Origin: Hymenobacter cavernae
Lineage (GTDB): Bacteria > Bacteroidota > Bacteroidia > Cytophagales > Hymenobacteraceae
Length of the DNA: 64,000 nt
Direction: 5' to 3'
Assembly (NCBI RefSeq): GCF_014641455.1
Contig: NZ_BMHT01000004.1
Span: 30,025 to 94,024 of the forward strand
A program made the position numbers and the translations under genes. Numbering within the stretch: position 1 is the stretch's first letter; each line of letters begins with the position of its first letter. Positions 1-8,061 of the stretch are shown here, one piece after another. Below the pieces are notes generated by a model. That model had not been told where the DNA came from, did no database searches, and worked only from the letters and a program-made list of their open reading frames with translations.

Positions 1-1550
1 GCCTGCTACCGCATTCGCCGGGTTTTCCGGCGTGCGTAGGTTACTGTTTGCATTCACCGTTACGGTTACCTGCGAAATGGCACTCTGGGCACCTAGGTTA
101 TCCGACACAACCAGCCCGAACACGTAGGTGCCGGCTACTAAGCCGGTTACGGTAGGCGTAGCTACGGTTTTGCTGCTGAAGCCAGCCGTATTAGGTCCGC
201 TCACCTGACTCCAGAGGTAGGAGCTGATGGTGCCATCCGAGTCGGTGCCGCTGCCGTTGAGCGTCAATGCGCTGGTGGGCAGCGTAATCGTCTGGGCCGC
301 GCCGGCATTGGCTACGGGAGCAGCATTGGCACCCGCCGCCGAAACGCGCGAGTAAGCCGAAGCCGGAATAAGCTGTTTGGCGATGTTTGGTCCGGCATAG
401 CTCACTTGCAGGTTCTGGCCGCCGTAGCCTTGCAGATAAGCCACGGTAAGGGCGTGGGTACCGGCTTTCAGACCGATGGTGCTGGCAATCTCCCGGTCGC
501 CGTGCGCACCGTCGTTGTCCACCAGCAAGGTCGAACCCATATAAATACGCGAGCCGTCGTCGGAGTTCGAGTAGAAGGTATATTGGCCGTCCGTTGGTAC
601 CGTCACGTAGCCAATGAACTGCATAGCGTAGCCATAGTCGCGCAGAGCAGGCGTGAGAGCGGGCGTCGAGATGGTACCGGTTTTAGTTGGCGTAAGCGTG
701 CTGAAGGCGGGCAGTAAATCCCAGTAGCCTTCGTAGTATTTGTAGTCCAGACCGGCCACGGCATTCGCCGGGTTTTCCGGTGTGCGCAGACCTGAGGCTG
801 CATTCACCGTCACGGTTACCTGCACGGGGTTGCTGAGTGTACCTAGGTTATCAGCAACCACTAGCCCAAACACATAGGTGCCGGCTACCAGGCCGCTTAC
901 GTTCGGTGCCACCACGGTTTTGCTGCTGAAGCTGGCGGTGCTCGGTCCGCTCACCTGGCTCCAGAGATAGGAGTTGATGGTGCCGTCGGCGTCGGTGGAA
1001 GCCGCGCCGCTGAGCGTCACCGAGCTGGTGGGCAACGTAATCGTCTGGGCCGCGCCGGCATTGGCTACGGGAGCGGCATTGGGCCCCGCCGTCGAAACGC
1101 GCGAGTAAGCCGAAGCCGGAATAATGGTCTTGCCAAAGCTAGGTCCGGCGTAGCTCACATCCAGATTCTGGCCACCGCCATCCTGGAAGAAGGCCACAGT
1201 AATAGCATGCGTACCGGCTTTCAGACCAATAGTACCAGTTAGCTCCCGGTCGCCGTGCAAGCCGTCATTGTCGACCACCAACGTGGAGCCGATGTACAGG
1301 CGCGAGCCATCATCGGAGTTGGTGTAGAAGGTGTACTGCCCGTCGGTGGGCACGGTCACGTAGCCGCTGAACTGCATGGCATAGCCATAGTCGCGCTGAG
1401 CCGGGGTGAGCAGTGGAGCGGTGATGGTGCCGCTCTTGGTAGGAGTGAGCGTGCTGAAGGCGGGCAAGGCACTCCAGTAACCCTCGTAGTATTTGTAGTC
1501 CAGACCTGCTACCGTGTTGGTCGGATTCTCTGGCGTGCGCAGGTCCGCAA
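1..1550 (-). repeat. Intragenic ~750-bp tandem repeat (PA14-PKD units)
   Basis: Equivalent unit boundaries lie near bases 38, 787 and 1541, giving periods of 750 and 753 bp, both whole numbers of codons. Long stretches are the same between units, for example the PKD opening near 300 and 1050. This is a coding repeat and a likely site of slippage or recombination. Confidence 0.8.
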
Positions 1551-1770
1551 ACGCTGCAGAGGCTGCCGCGGTGGGCAGGCTCATCTTGCTCGTAGCGGCA
1601 AGGGCGCGGGGTGCTTTTGGCTGGTACGTCTTGGTTACAGCAACAATAGCCCGGGCCACGAATGGGCGGGCTATTGTGGTAAAGCTAAACGCAACCGCAA
1701 AGAGCAGCGGGAGCAGTAAGTACAGAATGAGGGGCCTTCTACGGTGGTAGAAGTTGTAAAAAGGATGCAT
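1..1770 (-). CDS. Left-truncated secreted protein with alternating PA14 and PKD-like domains
   Basis: About 590 residues are visible on the minus strand; the gene runs off the left edge, so its C-terminus is missing. It starts at ATG (1770-1768) with a basic stretch followed by a hydrophobic segment at about residues 14-30, a signal peptide or anchor. Two units of about 250 residues follow, starting near residues 75 and 325, and a third begins near 576. Each unit has a PA14-type domain (YYEGYW start, then YTFYxNSDDGSRxYxG) and a PKD/Ig-like domain (LSGxxSTDxDGTI, LWSQVSGP). PA14 domains bind carbohydrate in many secreted proteins and PKD domains act as spacers. The unit starts are 750-753 bp apart and very similar at DNA level, which suggests recent tandem duplication. 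A role as a surface glycan-binding protein or hydrolase is inferred; no catalytic domain is visible in this part. Confidence 0.85.
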   Translation of the reverse strand, partial: MHPFYNFYHRRRPLILYLLLPLLFAVAFSFTTIARPFVARAIVAVTKTYQPKAPRALAATSKMSLPTAAASAAFADLRTPENPTNTVAGLDYKYYEGYWSALPAFSTLTPTKSGTITAPLLTPAQRDYGYAMQFSGYVTVPTDGQYTFYTNSDDGSRLYIGSTLVVDNDGLHGDRELTGTIGLKAGTHAITVAFFQDGGGQNLDVSYAGPSFGKTIIPASAYSRVSTAGPNAAPVANAGAAQTITLPTSSVTLSGAASTDADGTINSYLWSQVSGPSTASFSSKTVVAPNVSGLVAGTYVFGLVVADNLGTLSNPVQVTVTVNAASGLRTPENPANAVAGLDYKYYEGYWDLLPAFSTLTPTKTGTISTPALTPALRDYGYAMQFIGYVTVPTDGQYTFYSNSDDGSRIYMGSTLLVDNDGAHGDREIASTIGLKAGTHALTVAYLQGYGGQNLQVSYAGPNIAKQLIPASAYSRVSAAGANAAPVANAGAAQTITLPTSALTLNGSGTDSDGTISSYLWSQVSGPNTAGFSSKTVATPTVTGLVAGTYVFGLVVSDNLGAQSAISQVTVTVNANSNLRTPENPANAVAG

Positions 1771-1893
1771 GAGGGTGTGGTTGGTAAAATCAGTTAATTG
1801 TACTCTGGATAAAAAAAAGTTTGTTCTTAGATGTTTGGGATAGAGCGAGTATACCTAGGTGGGATAGATAAAAGAGCAGGAGAGAGCAGGGTA

Positions 1894-2544
1894 CTAAAAA
1901 GCGTTTTCGCTGCCTTTGGCAGCTTGGTAAACAGTAAGAAAAATGATCTTCAGATCGAGGAAGAACGACCAGTTTTTGATGTAGAAGATGTCGGCATTCA
2001 CGCGCTTGGCCATAGCGGCAATTTCCTTGGTCTCACCACGGTGGCCTGATACCTGCGCCAAGCCCGTGATGCCGGGCATCACGGCGTGGCGCACCATGAA
2101 GTTGCTGATGACGCGGGCGTAATCCTCGGTGTGCTTGAGCATGTGCGGGCGCGGACCCACCACCGACATCTCGCCGCGTAGCACGTTGATGAATTGCGGC
2201 AGCTCGTCCAGGCTGGTCTTGCGCAGAATGGCACCCAGGCGCGTGATGCGGCTGTCGCCGCGGCTGGCTTGCTTGTGGTCGGCATCGGCACTGGTGCGCA
2301 TGCTGCGGAACTTGAGGCAGTAGAACGGCAGCCCGTTTTTGCCCGTGCGCAGCTGCTTGAAGAACACCGGTCCTTTCGAGTCCAGCTTGATGAGCAGCGC
2401 AATCAACGGAATCAGCCAGCTCAGCAGAAAAATCAGCACCAGTGATGCGAAGAAGAGGTCGAACGCCCTCTTGCTAAAAGAGGGGTGATGTACAGCAGAA
2501 TTAGCCTGAAGTGCGACCGAAGGGAGAGAGAGAACTTGGTCCAT
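1894..2544 (-). CDS. Bacterial sugar transferase (polyprenyl-phosphate hexose-1-phosphate transferase, small form)
   Basis: A 216-residue protein of the PF02397 family, which moves a sugar-1-phosphate from a nucleotide sugar onto undecaprenyl phosphate to start glycan assembly at the inner membrane. Visible family features are the start KRAFDLFFA, one long hydrophobic segment (about residues 28-53), [20 protein letters not shown], the acidic catalytic stretch [24 protein letters not shown] split as usual, and [11 protein letters not shown]. The length fits the monotopic PglC-like type rather than the long WbaP/WcaJ type with extra N-terminal membrane segments. It starts at ATG 2544 with a good promoter just upstream. 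It stands alone here; the polysaccharide cluster at 48-56 kb has no initiating transferase, so this enzyme might serve it, but that is inference. Confidence 0.92.
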   Translation of the reverse strand: MDQVLSLPSVALQANSAVHHPSFSKRAFDLFFASLVLIFLLSWLIPLIALLIKLDSKGPVFFKQLRTGKNGLPFYCLKFRSMRTSADADHKQASRGDSRITRLGAILRKTSLDELPQFINVLRGEMSVVGPRPHMLKHTEDYARVISNFMVRHAVMPGITGLAQVSGHRGETKEIAAMAKRVNADIFYIKNWSFFLDLKIIFLTVYQAAKGSENAF

Positions 2545-2571
2545 AGCTTAACAGTTACGTCATATTTTTTA

Positions 2572-2603
2572 TAAACATAGTGTAAAACTATTATACCTGC
2601 AAA
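2572..2603 (-). promoter_or_regulatory. Bacteroidota-type promoter of the sugar transferase gene
   Basis: Read on the minus strand, TTTG (2603-2600) is followed after exactly 20 bases by TATGTTTA (2579-2572), a 7 of 8 match to TAnnTTTG. It lies 28 bases before the ATG at 2544. Confidence 0.6.
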
Positions 2604-3270
2604 AATTTGTGCAAAAATTTATTGCAATAAGGCTATTGCTGCGGCCAGAGAAAAGCGTTTATCGCACTTATCCAAGTATTTATAGAAAGTAAGCTAGGAT
2701 GCAAGATGTTGTCAGGCTTTGGACGACGACCAGGTACTGCCTCATCTTGGCTAAGGAGTAGCATACTGGCAAAAGACAGCAACGGGAGGTGGCAGTCTTG
2801 TTCAAAAAATAGCCGGTTTTCCCGCTCTCCGAACAGCCAGCAGCGGCCGTGTACGATCATAAAAAAGCCTCTGCCACAGGCGGAGGCTTTTTCTAAAAAC
2901 ATACCAGCAGAAAACGGATTGTTACCTGCGTCGCATACTTACGAAAAGCAAGAGGCAACCGGATTGCGCAGGGCAGTTGTAAGCAGAGTTTTTTCGGTTA
3001 ACCTAGGTATGCCGGAGGTAGGGGGCTGCGCAGAGCGGTGGGTCATCGGACCACCCAGGGCATTGGAAAAGTTTACAACTGCCAGCGGCCGGTGATGTAA
3101 AAAGCTGGCTTGAAAAAATACCATTCGCCGTTCTGAGTAGCTCGCAGCAAACTGCGGAGTGTGCCGCCCGAAGGGAAGCAGAAACGAACCTGCTTTGTCC
3201 GAGGCAACGCTCTGGGTCTGAGGGCTCTAGATTGCCCGCGCTGGGGCATTGCCTAGGGTGCTCAGGGCCA
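2604..3270. other. Intergenic stretch without a convincing gene
   Basis: Between the sugar transferase promoter and the end of the next minus-strand gene I see only a strong terminator (2861-2893) and one ACCTAGGT palindrome at 3001. Open frames here have no recognisable family features. Confidence 0.5.
2861..2893. terminator. Rho-independent terminator, usable in both directions
   Basis: AAAAAGCCTCTGCC pairs with GGCGGAGGCTTTTT across a three-base ACA loop, with one T-G wobble, giving a 14-bp stem with a T run on either strand. It lies about 370 bases after the minus-strand gene ending at 3271, so it probably ends that transcript. Confidence 0.75.
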
Positions 3271-3672
3271 CTATAAGCTTTGTTTCAGCCACGCGTAAGC
3301 AGTAGCCAGCTCCTCGAACATGATGACGATAGGACGGGCTACGAATTGCAGCCGGGCATCAATAGCACGGCGGTTCGACCACTGCGGCGAGTAGACCCAA
3401 GCCACATAGCGCACACTTTGTTGAACCAGGCAATCAAAAAAATTCTGGTTCAGCACCTCCGCGGCTACTTCCCAGCTGCTGGTTACCTGGCTGCTGTCGT
3501 TGAGGATCTTTTTGCACTCCCAGGCTTGCAGGCAACGCAAAATCAGCTCGAAGCCGGTGCGAACGGTGGTCTTGTCATGGTCGCCTTTCCATTCAATATA
3601 CAGCCACTCATTCGGGTTGTCGTAGGAGATGGTAAGAGCTTGAGTATCAACTAATTTTCGGAAGGGTTGCAT
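3271..3672 (-). CDS. Conserved hypothetical protein, 133 aa, STAS/SpoIIAA-like in outline
   Basis: Starts at ATG 3672 (MQPFRKLVDTQ). It is soluble, with no signal peptide or membrane segment, and rich in aromatic residues (W25, W29, W52 and others). The order of segments, a strand-forming start (LTISYD, WLYIEWKG), a helix with TVRTGFELILRCLQAWE, then KKILNDSSQVTSSW and a region ending FEELATAYAWL, resembles the single-domain STAS/SpoIIAA-like proteins common in Hymenobacter and relatives. I do not recognise a specific family member and no function should be assigned. It is divergent from the small gene at 3915. Confidence 0.7.
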   Translation of the reverse strand: MQPFRKLVDTQALTISYDNPNEWLYIEWKGDHDKTTVRTGFELILRCLQAWECKKILNDSSQVTSSWEVAAEVLNQNFFDCLVQQSVRYVAWVYSPQWSNRRAIDARLQFVARPIVIMFEELATAYAWLKQSL

Positions 3673-3855
3673 CTTAAACGAATGCGCGCGAAGCGCTTCA
3701 CTGAGGGAAAGAGCTGCTGTAGGCTATCAGCAGTAAGCGGGCAGATAAAGAGCAGGAAAGAAAGCGCGTGCTGGTAGGATAGAAGCTTCCCTGGTGAAGG
3801 TAAGCAAGCAGACGGAGTACGGCAAAAAAGCAACAATCAAAGACAAGGTAGAATC

Positions 3856-3887
3856 TTTGCCAGTTGTACTTAATTTAAATAAATTTG
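3856..3887 (+). promoter_or_regulatory. Bacteroidota-type promoter for the small gene at 3915
   Basis: TTTG (3856-3859), 20 bases, then TAAATTTG (3880-3887), a perfect TAnnTTTG. A start about 6 bases further on would give a leader of about 22 bases to the ATG at 3915. Confidence 0.7.
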
Positions 3888-3914
3888 GATAACAGCCGGC
3901 TAGATTCTACGCAA

Positions 3915-4145
3915 ATGTCAGAGAATGAGGTTAATCTTCGCACAGCATTATACAAAGGAAATCAGGTGCAGGCTGGTCGCTGGCTGTCTGAGTTCGTGCA
4001 GGAGCACTACGCCACGCTCAAACTCACGGTGAAGCAACGTGCCTCGCTCCTGGTTATCTGTCAAACGGTCGTGGTGAGCAATCAGTTTCTTACGCCCGGC
4101 GAATTGCAGCAGCAAGTTTTGTCCTGCCTAAGCTATATCGTTTAG
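3915..4145 (+). CDS. Small hypothetical protein, 76 aa
   Basis: The ATG at 3915 gives MSENEVNLRTALYKGNQ and is preferred over the in-frame TTG at 3885, because that TTG is part of the promoter element TAAATTTG. The product is a small, mostly helical soluble protein (GRWLSEFVQEHYATLKLT, ASLLVICQTVVVS, FLTPGELQQQVLSC). No family is recognised. Its own near-consensus promoter supports a real gene. The response regulator gene begins 186 bases downstream and has its own start. Confidence 0.65.
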   Translation: MSENEVNLRTALYKGNQVQAGRWLSEFVQEHYATLKLTVKQRASLLVICQTVVVSNQFLTPGELQQQVLSCLSYIV

Positions 4146-4331
4146 CTCATTGATGAGCTATTGATAATCAGGATATTGTGCAAAAGTAAGCTTAGGGCTA
4201 GGCTCTGGTCGACGACCACGAAAAGCTAGGTCGGTATGGTTGAGCTGCGCCGCTGCTCGGTGTGGTGGCGTATCTTGGGCGCGCAACCGCCGTAAGCTGT
4301 TGCATTGTGTGCCTGCCTACTGCTCCCTCCA

Positions 4332-5009
4332 ATGAAGATTCTGCTGGTTGAAGATGAACCCAAAGTAGCTGCCTTTCTGCACCAAGGCCTGACTGAACAG
4401 CACTACTCCGTCGACCTCGCGCCGGATGGCTTGGTGGGGTTGCGCATGGCCTTAGCCAGCAACTACGATCTGCTGATCTTGGATACGCTGCTACCTAGCC
4501 TCAGCGGGCTTGATGTGTGCCGGCAGGTGCGGGCCCAGAATACGGCGGTGCCCATTCTGATGCTCACGGCCCTGGGCGAGACCGACGACAAGATCCGGGG
4601 CCTCGACGCCGGCGCCGACGATTACCTGGTCAAGCCATTTGCTTTTCAGGAACTACTGGCCCGCATTCGGGCGCTGGCCCGGCGCCGCCAGGAAACGCCC
4701 GCTACTACTGCCGTTCTGCGCTTAGCCGACCTGACGCTGGACCCTTCCCGTAAGCTGGTGCAGCGCGCCGGACAGCCCATTCAGCTTACAGCTCGTGAGT
4801 TTGCGCTGCTCGAATATTTGCTGCGCAACCAAGGCCGGGTTATTTCCAGGGTTGATATTCTGGAGCAAGTCTGGGAAACTTCCTTCGATACGGGTTCCAA
4901 CGTTATCGACGTGTACATCAACTTCCTGCGCAAAAAAGTAGATAAGGACTTCACGCCCAAGCTCATCCATACGCTCGTCGGCATGGGCTATGTTATGAAA
5001 GAGGAGTAG
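4332..5009 (+). CDS. OmpR/CusR-family response regulator
   Basis: 225 residues from ATG 4332 (MKILLVEDEP); an upstream in-frame TTG at 4305 would add nine residues that do not fit the family. The receiver domain has the acidic pair ED at 7-8, phospho-acceptor D51 in LLILDTLLP, MLTA and the conserved Lys in DDYLVKPF. The C-terminal half is a winged-helix DNA-binding domain ending GMGYVMKEE. It acts as a transcription factor switched by the histidine kinase encoded at 5164, which follows after a 154-bp gap holding an inverted repeat. The pair is of the CusRS/CopRS type by sequence style, but the signal (metal, envelope stress or other) cannot be read from the sequence, and no efflux genes lie next to it. 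Confidence 0.95.
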   Translation: MKILLVEDEPKVAAFLHQGLTEQHYSVDLAPDGLVGLRMALASNYDLLILDTLLPSLSGLDVCRQVRAQNTAVPILMLTALGETDDKIRGLDAGADDYLVKPFAFQELLARIRALARRRQETPATTAVLRLADLTLDPSRKLVQRAGQPIQLTAREFALLEYLLRNQGRVISRVDILEQVWETSFDTGSNVIDVYINFLRKKVDKDFTPKLIHTLVGMGYVMKEE

Positions 5010-5012
5010 GAG

Positions 5013-5156
5013 AGTGTTGAGTATTAAAGGTTGATTGCTCAATAACCTGCCTTTTTCGATTCAACATTCAACCTCCAACGCCACCACCAACGTGGACCTA
5101 GGTTCGCCAAACAACGTCTTTTACAAGTCAACCTTTAACACTCAGCATTCAACACT
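5013..5156. repeat. Intergenic inverted repeat between regulator and kinase genes
   Basis: The left arm near 5013-5034 (AGTGTTGAGTATTAAAGGTTGA, given here to show its core GTTGAGT..AAAGGTTGA) pairs with the right arm near 5128-5156 (TCAACCTTTAACACTCAGCA). An inner copy TTCAACATTCAACCTCC lies near 5060. It also carries one ACCTAGGT (5097-5104). The type is common between genes of one operon in this group. Confidence 0.6.
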
Positions 5157-5163
5157 TTAACTC

Positions 5164-6561
5164 ATGACCATTCGCACGCGCCTGGCTTTGCAGTTTGCGG
5201 CTATTCTAACCGTGACGCTCGTGCTGTTTGCGTTGGTTATTTACTTTTTTTCTTATTTCTCGTGGCGTCAATACTTTACGGAAAGCTTGTTTGCCAGGGC
5301 CCGTATTGTAGCGCACGTATACCTGGATGGTACCAACCGTGCCGACGAGGCTAGCCGGGCTTCCTACCGGCGCTATCTGCGGCAGTTTTACCGCACCTTG
5401 CCCGAAGAAGAAGTGTACGTGTACAATGCGGCCAATAAGATTGTGTTTCGCGAGGGGCAGAATAAAGCCTTGCAAGTACCGGCTGAGCTGCTGAATGCGG
5501 TGCGGGAAAAAGGCCGGGAGGTAGTGATAGACCCTGATTACCGGCAAACCGTGGGCATGCTCTACCGTGACGCGGAGCGCGGCGACTTTGTGGTGGTGGC
5601 TTCTTCAATGGATGTTGACACCCGCGAGCAGCTGCGCCTAGAGCGTCAGATTCTGGCGGCTGGCTTGCTCGGTACGTTTATTATTGTGGGCATTGGTGGG
5701 TGGTTTTTTGCCGGGCAGGCCCTGCGCCCCATGAAGCGCATTGTGCAGGAAGTCGACAGTATTCGGGCGTCGGATCTGCACCGCCGCCTTTCGCAAGCTG
5801 ATGGGCAGGATGAGGTGTCGCACTTGGTGCAGCGCTTCAACAGCCTGCTCGACCGCCTCGAAATAGCTTTTGCCGGCCAGCGCACCTTCGTGCGCGATGC
5901 TTCCCACGAGTTGCGCACGCCCATCACGGCTGTCATCGGACAACTGGAAGTAGCGCTGTTGCAGGAGCGTACGCCGGGCGAGTACCGGCGCGTGCTGCAA
6001 AGCACCCTTGACGCCGCGCGCTTACTGAAAGACCTCACCAACGGGCTGTTGCAGATTGCGAAAGTGTCGGACGACCCCTCGCAGGTGCCGCTTTCCCTGG
6101 TACGCCTCGACGAGCTGCTGTTGCAGGCCCACGAAGAGCTACAGCGCCGCCACCCGACCTGCCGCATTGACCTGGATTTTGGCGAGCTGCCTACGGCCGC
6201 GTCGGCGGTGCCGTTTGGGGTGCGCGGCAACGAGGCCCTGCTGTTATCGGCAGTGCTCAACATCTTGGAAAATGCCTGCAAGTTTTCGGCGGGTTGCGGG
6301 CAGCCCATTATGGCGGTACTCACCACCGATGGGCGCATCGTGAATCTGGAAGTGCGCGACCAGGGCGTGGGCATGAGCGAAGCCGACCGCCAGCAGGTGT
6401 TTGTGCCGTTCTTCCGGGCCGCAGCCGTGCGCAATGTGCCGGGGCACGGCATCGGTTTACCCCTGACGGCCAAGATCATGGAGTTGCACGGGGGTATAAT
6501 ATCCGTGGAAAGCGAGCTAGGTAAGGGCACGCAGGTGCGGCTGGAGCTACCCGCTATGTAG
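5164..6561 (+). CDS. Membrane sensor histidine kinase (HAMP, HisKA, HATPase)
   Basis: 465 residues from ATG 5164. The order is: membrane segment (about 10-30), periplasmic sensor region (about 35-160), second membrane segment (LLGTFIIVGIGGWFFAG, about 168-186), HAMP linker (RPMKRIVQEVDSI), HisKA with phospho-acceptor H248 in RDASHELRTP, N box NILENACKF, G1-type DQGVGMS and G2 GHGIGLPL. It senses an external signal and phosphorylates the partner regulator encoded just upstream. The periplasmic region has YRRYLRQFYRTLPEEEVYVYNAANKI, in the style of CusS-like sensors, with no obvious metal ligand cluster. Signal unknown. Confidence 0.95.
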   Translation: MTIRTRLALQFAAILTVTLVLFALVIYFFSYFSWRQYFTESLFARARIVAHVYLDGTNRADEASRASYRRYLRQFYRTLPEEEVYVYNAANKIVFREGQNKALQVPAELLNAVREKGREVVIDPDYRQTVGMLYRDAERGDFVVVASSMDVDTREQLRLERQILAAGLLGTFIIVGIGGWFFAGQALRPMKRIVQEVDSIRASDLHRRLSQADGQDEVSHLVQRFNSLLDRLEIAFAGQRTFVRDASHELRTPITAVIGQLEVALLQERTPGEYRRVLQSTLDAARLLKDLTNGLLQIAKVSDDPSQVPLSLVRLDELLLQAHEELQRRHPTCRIDLDFGELPTAASAVPFGVRGNEALLLSAVLNILENACKFSAGCGQPIMAVLTTDGRIVNLEVRDQGVGMSEADRQQVFVPFFRAAAVRNVPGHGIGLPLTAKIMELHGGIISVESELGKGTQVRLELPAM

Positions 6562-6645
6562 CCTCAGGCTATCAAGCATTCTGGGGCCGTAATAGGCTGA
6601 AAAGCTAGGTTATGACTTGTTTCAAGAGAAGAAAGAAAGGTCCTC

Positions 6646-6672
6646 CTTGCGCTTCTTGCGCTTCTTGCGCTG
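6646..6672. repeat. Three-copy 9-bp tandem repeat
   Basis: CTTGCGCTT, CTTGCGCTT and CTTGCGCTG in a row (6646-6654, 6655-6663, 6664-6672). It is intergenic and has no coding role that I can see. Confidence 0.85.
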
Positions 6673-6889
6673 ATCGGAATGAGGGTTAATGGAACAAGTT
6701 CTATTAATCAGGAGCAATTGGTGTCAGCTGCTTGGATAAGCAACAGACCTGACTTTTTGAGCTGTGCTTTCAGGATGATAGTAGCTGTTTTCTTGCCTGA
6801 AGGAGATGTGAAGTAGTTGCTTTTTTGGTTTATTTGTAATTGTAAGTCAATGTGTTATAGTTTTTAATTTCCTTTTAACTCTCTTTTAA

Positions 6890-6919
6890 TTTGGTATTAA
6901 CGATTGCCCCCTAGACTTG
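6890..6919 (+). promoter_or_regulatory. Candidate promoter for the carbonic anhydrase gene
   Basis: TTTG (6890-6893), 18 bases, TAGACTTG (6912-6919; 7 of 8 to TAnnTTTG). It implies a 5' leader of about 260 bases before the ATG at 7188. Confidence 0.4.
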
Positions 6920-7187
6920 TATCATCTCATACTAAAAAAGACATTTCTGGAGGCGGCTACCAGTTTGAAGTTAGCTCTGCGACGATGATAAAGCTTCTCT
7001 GGTGCCACGCTACCATCGCCTGCAACATCATCTGCCTGGAGTAGCGCGGCGTTGAACAGGTTGCCCTTGTTGAATAGTAAAACCCACCCACGTACACCCC
7101 TACTCTAGCTGCCGGCGCGGCAAGTGCTGCTAAAAATGCGCTTATTGCCGCAAGCAGTTCTCATCTTCAAAACCAACTTCTGCACTA

Positions 7188-7904
7188 ATGCAAGATATCT
7201 TTAAAAACAACCGCGAATGGGTAAAAGAAAAGCTGGCTGCAGACCCTGACTACTTCAACCGCCTGGCTAAGGGGCAGAAACCCCGCTACTTGTTTATCGG
7301 CTGCTCCGATTCGCGGGTATCCGCCAGCACGATTACCGGCACCGGTCCCGGCGAAATGTTCGTGCACCGCAACATCGCCAACCTGGTTGTTCACTCCGAT
7401 ATGAACCTGCTGAGTGTGCTGCAATATGCTGTGGAAGTGCTTGGCGTACAGGATATTATGGTAGTAGGGCACTACGGCTGCGGCGGCGTAGCGGCAGCAG
7501 CGGCCGACAAGCAATATGGCCTGATTGACAACTGGCTGACGCACATCCGCGACGTTATCCGGCTGCACGAAGCCGAGTACCTGCGCATCAGCGATGAGGA
7601 CGCGCGCCTGCGCCGCCTCGTGGAGCTGAACGTGATTGAGCAGGTGCGCAACCTGGCCAAAACCAACATCATCCAGAATGCGCGTAAAGGCCCAAACCCG
7701 CCGCGCCTGCACGGTCTGGTGTACGACATCCGCGACGGATTGCTGCACGATCTGAAAGTGGAGTCGGAGCTGGAGGAGTACGCCTACATCTACAAGACGA
7801 AGGCCCCGGCCGTGGACACTGCCGAAGCGCCAGAAGGTCAAGAACAAACAGCATCGGCAGCTTCCGAAACAGAAGAAGCTGTTGCAATGCATCAAGCTAG
7901 CTAG
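7188..7904 (+). CDS. can: Beta-class carbonic anhydrase
   Basis: 238 residues from ATG 7188. It converts CO2 and water to bicarbonate and a proton in the cytoplasm, with zinc. The ligands are visible: C39, D41 and R43 in GCSDSRVSAS, H95 and C98 in GHYGCGGV. The helper motif FVHRNIANLV is present. The length fits the family (about 210-230), with an Ala/Glu-rich tail of about 25 residues after the folded domain. A terminator follows at 7947. It is a single-gene unit, and it probably supplies bicarbonate to carboxylases. Confidence 0.95.
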   Translation: MQDIFKNNREWVKEKLAADPDYFNRLAKGQKPRYLFIGCSDSRVSASTITGTGPGEMFVHRNIANLVVHSDMNLLSVLQYAVEVLGVQDIMVVGHYGCGGVAAAAADKQYGLIDNWLTHIRDVIRLHEAEYLRISDEDARLRRLVELNVIEQVRNLAKTNIIQNARKGPNPPRLHGLVYDIRDGLLHDLKVESELEEYAYIYKTKAPAVDTAEAPEGQEQTASAASETEEAVAMHQAS

Positions 7905-7946
7905 CATCACGTTCAGCCTAGACTGAGGGGAAAGGGCTGACGTGTT

Positions 7947-7983
7947 AAAACCACCGGAGACAGTTGTTTTCGGTGGTTTTTTT
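7947..7983 (+). terminator. Terminator after the carbonic anhydrase gene
   Basis: AAAACCACCG and CGGTGGTTTT form a 10-bp stem, followed by a T run (7971-7983). Confidence 0.85.
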
Positions 7984-8061
7984 ATGCCCAACTTTCCCGT
8001 CACGATACAACGAGCAACGCATGAGTTCGTACCATCGGTTGTACCTAGGTTGTATCAACTG

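Larger units (their letters stand above)
6562..7187. other. 626-bp intergenic region: short tandem repeat, promoter, long leader
   Basis: Between the kinase and carbonic anhydrase genes. It holds three 9-bp tandem copies (CTTGCGCTT/G, 6646-6672), an AT-rich block (6830-6900), a promoter-like site at 6890-6919 and then about 260 bases before the next start codon. I see no gene of recognisable family in the leader. Confidence 0.5.

Noticed and set aside
6646-6672. CRISPR-like or regulatory iteron array
   Set aside because: Only three 9-bp copies directly in tandem, no spacers and no cas or replication genes.
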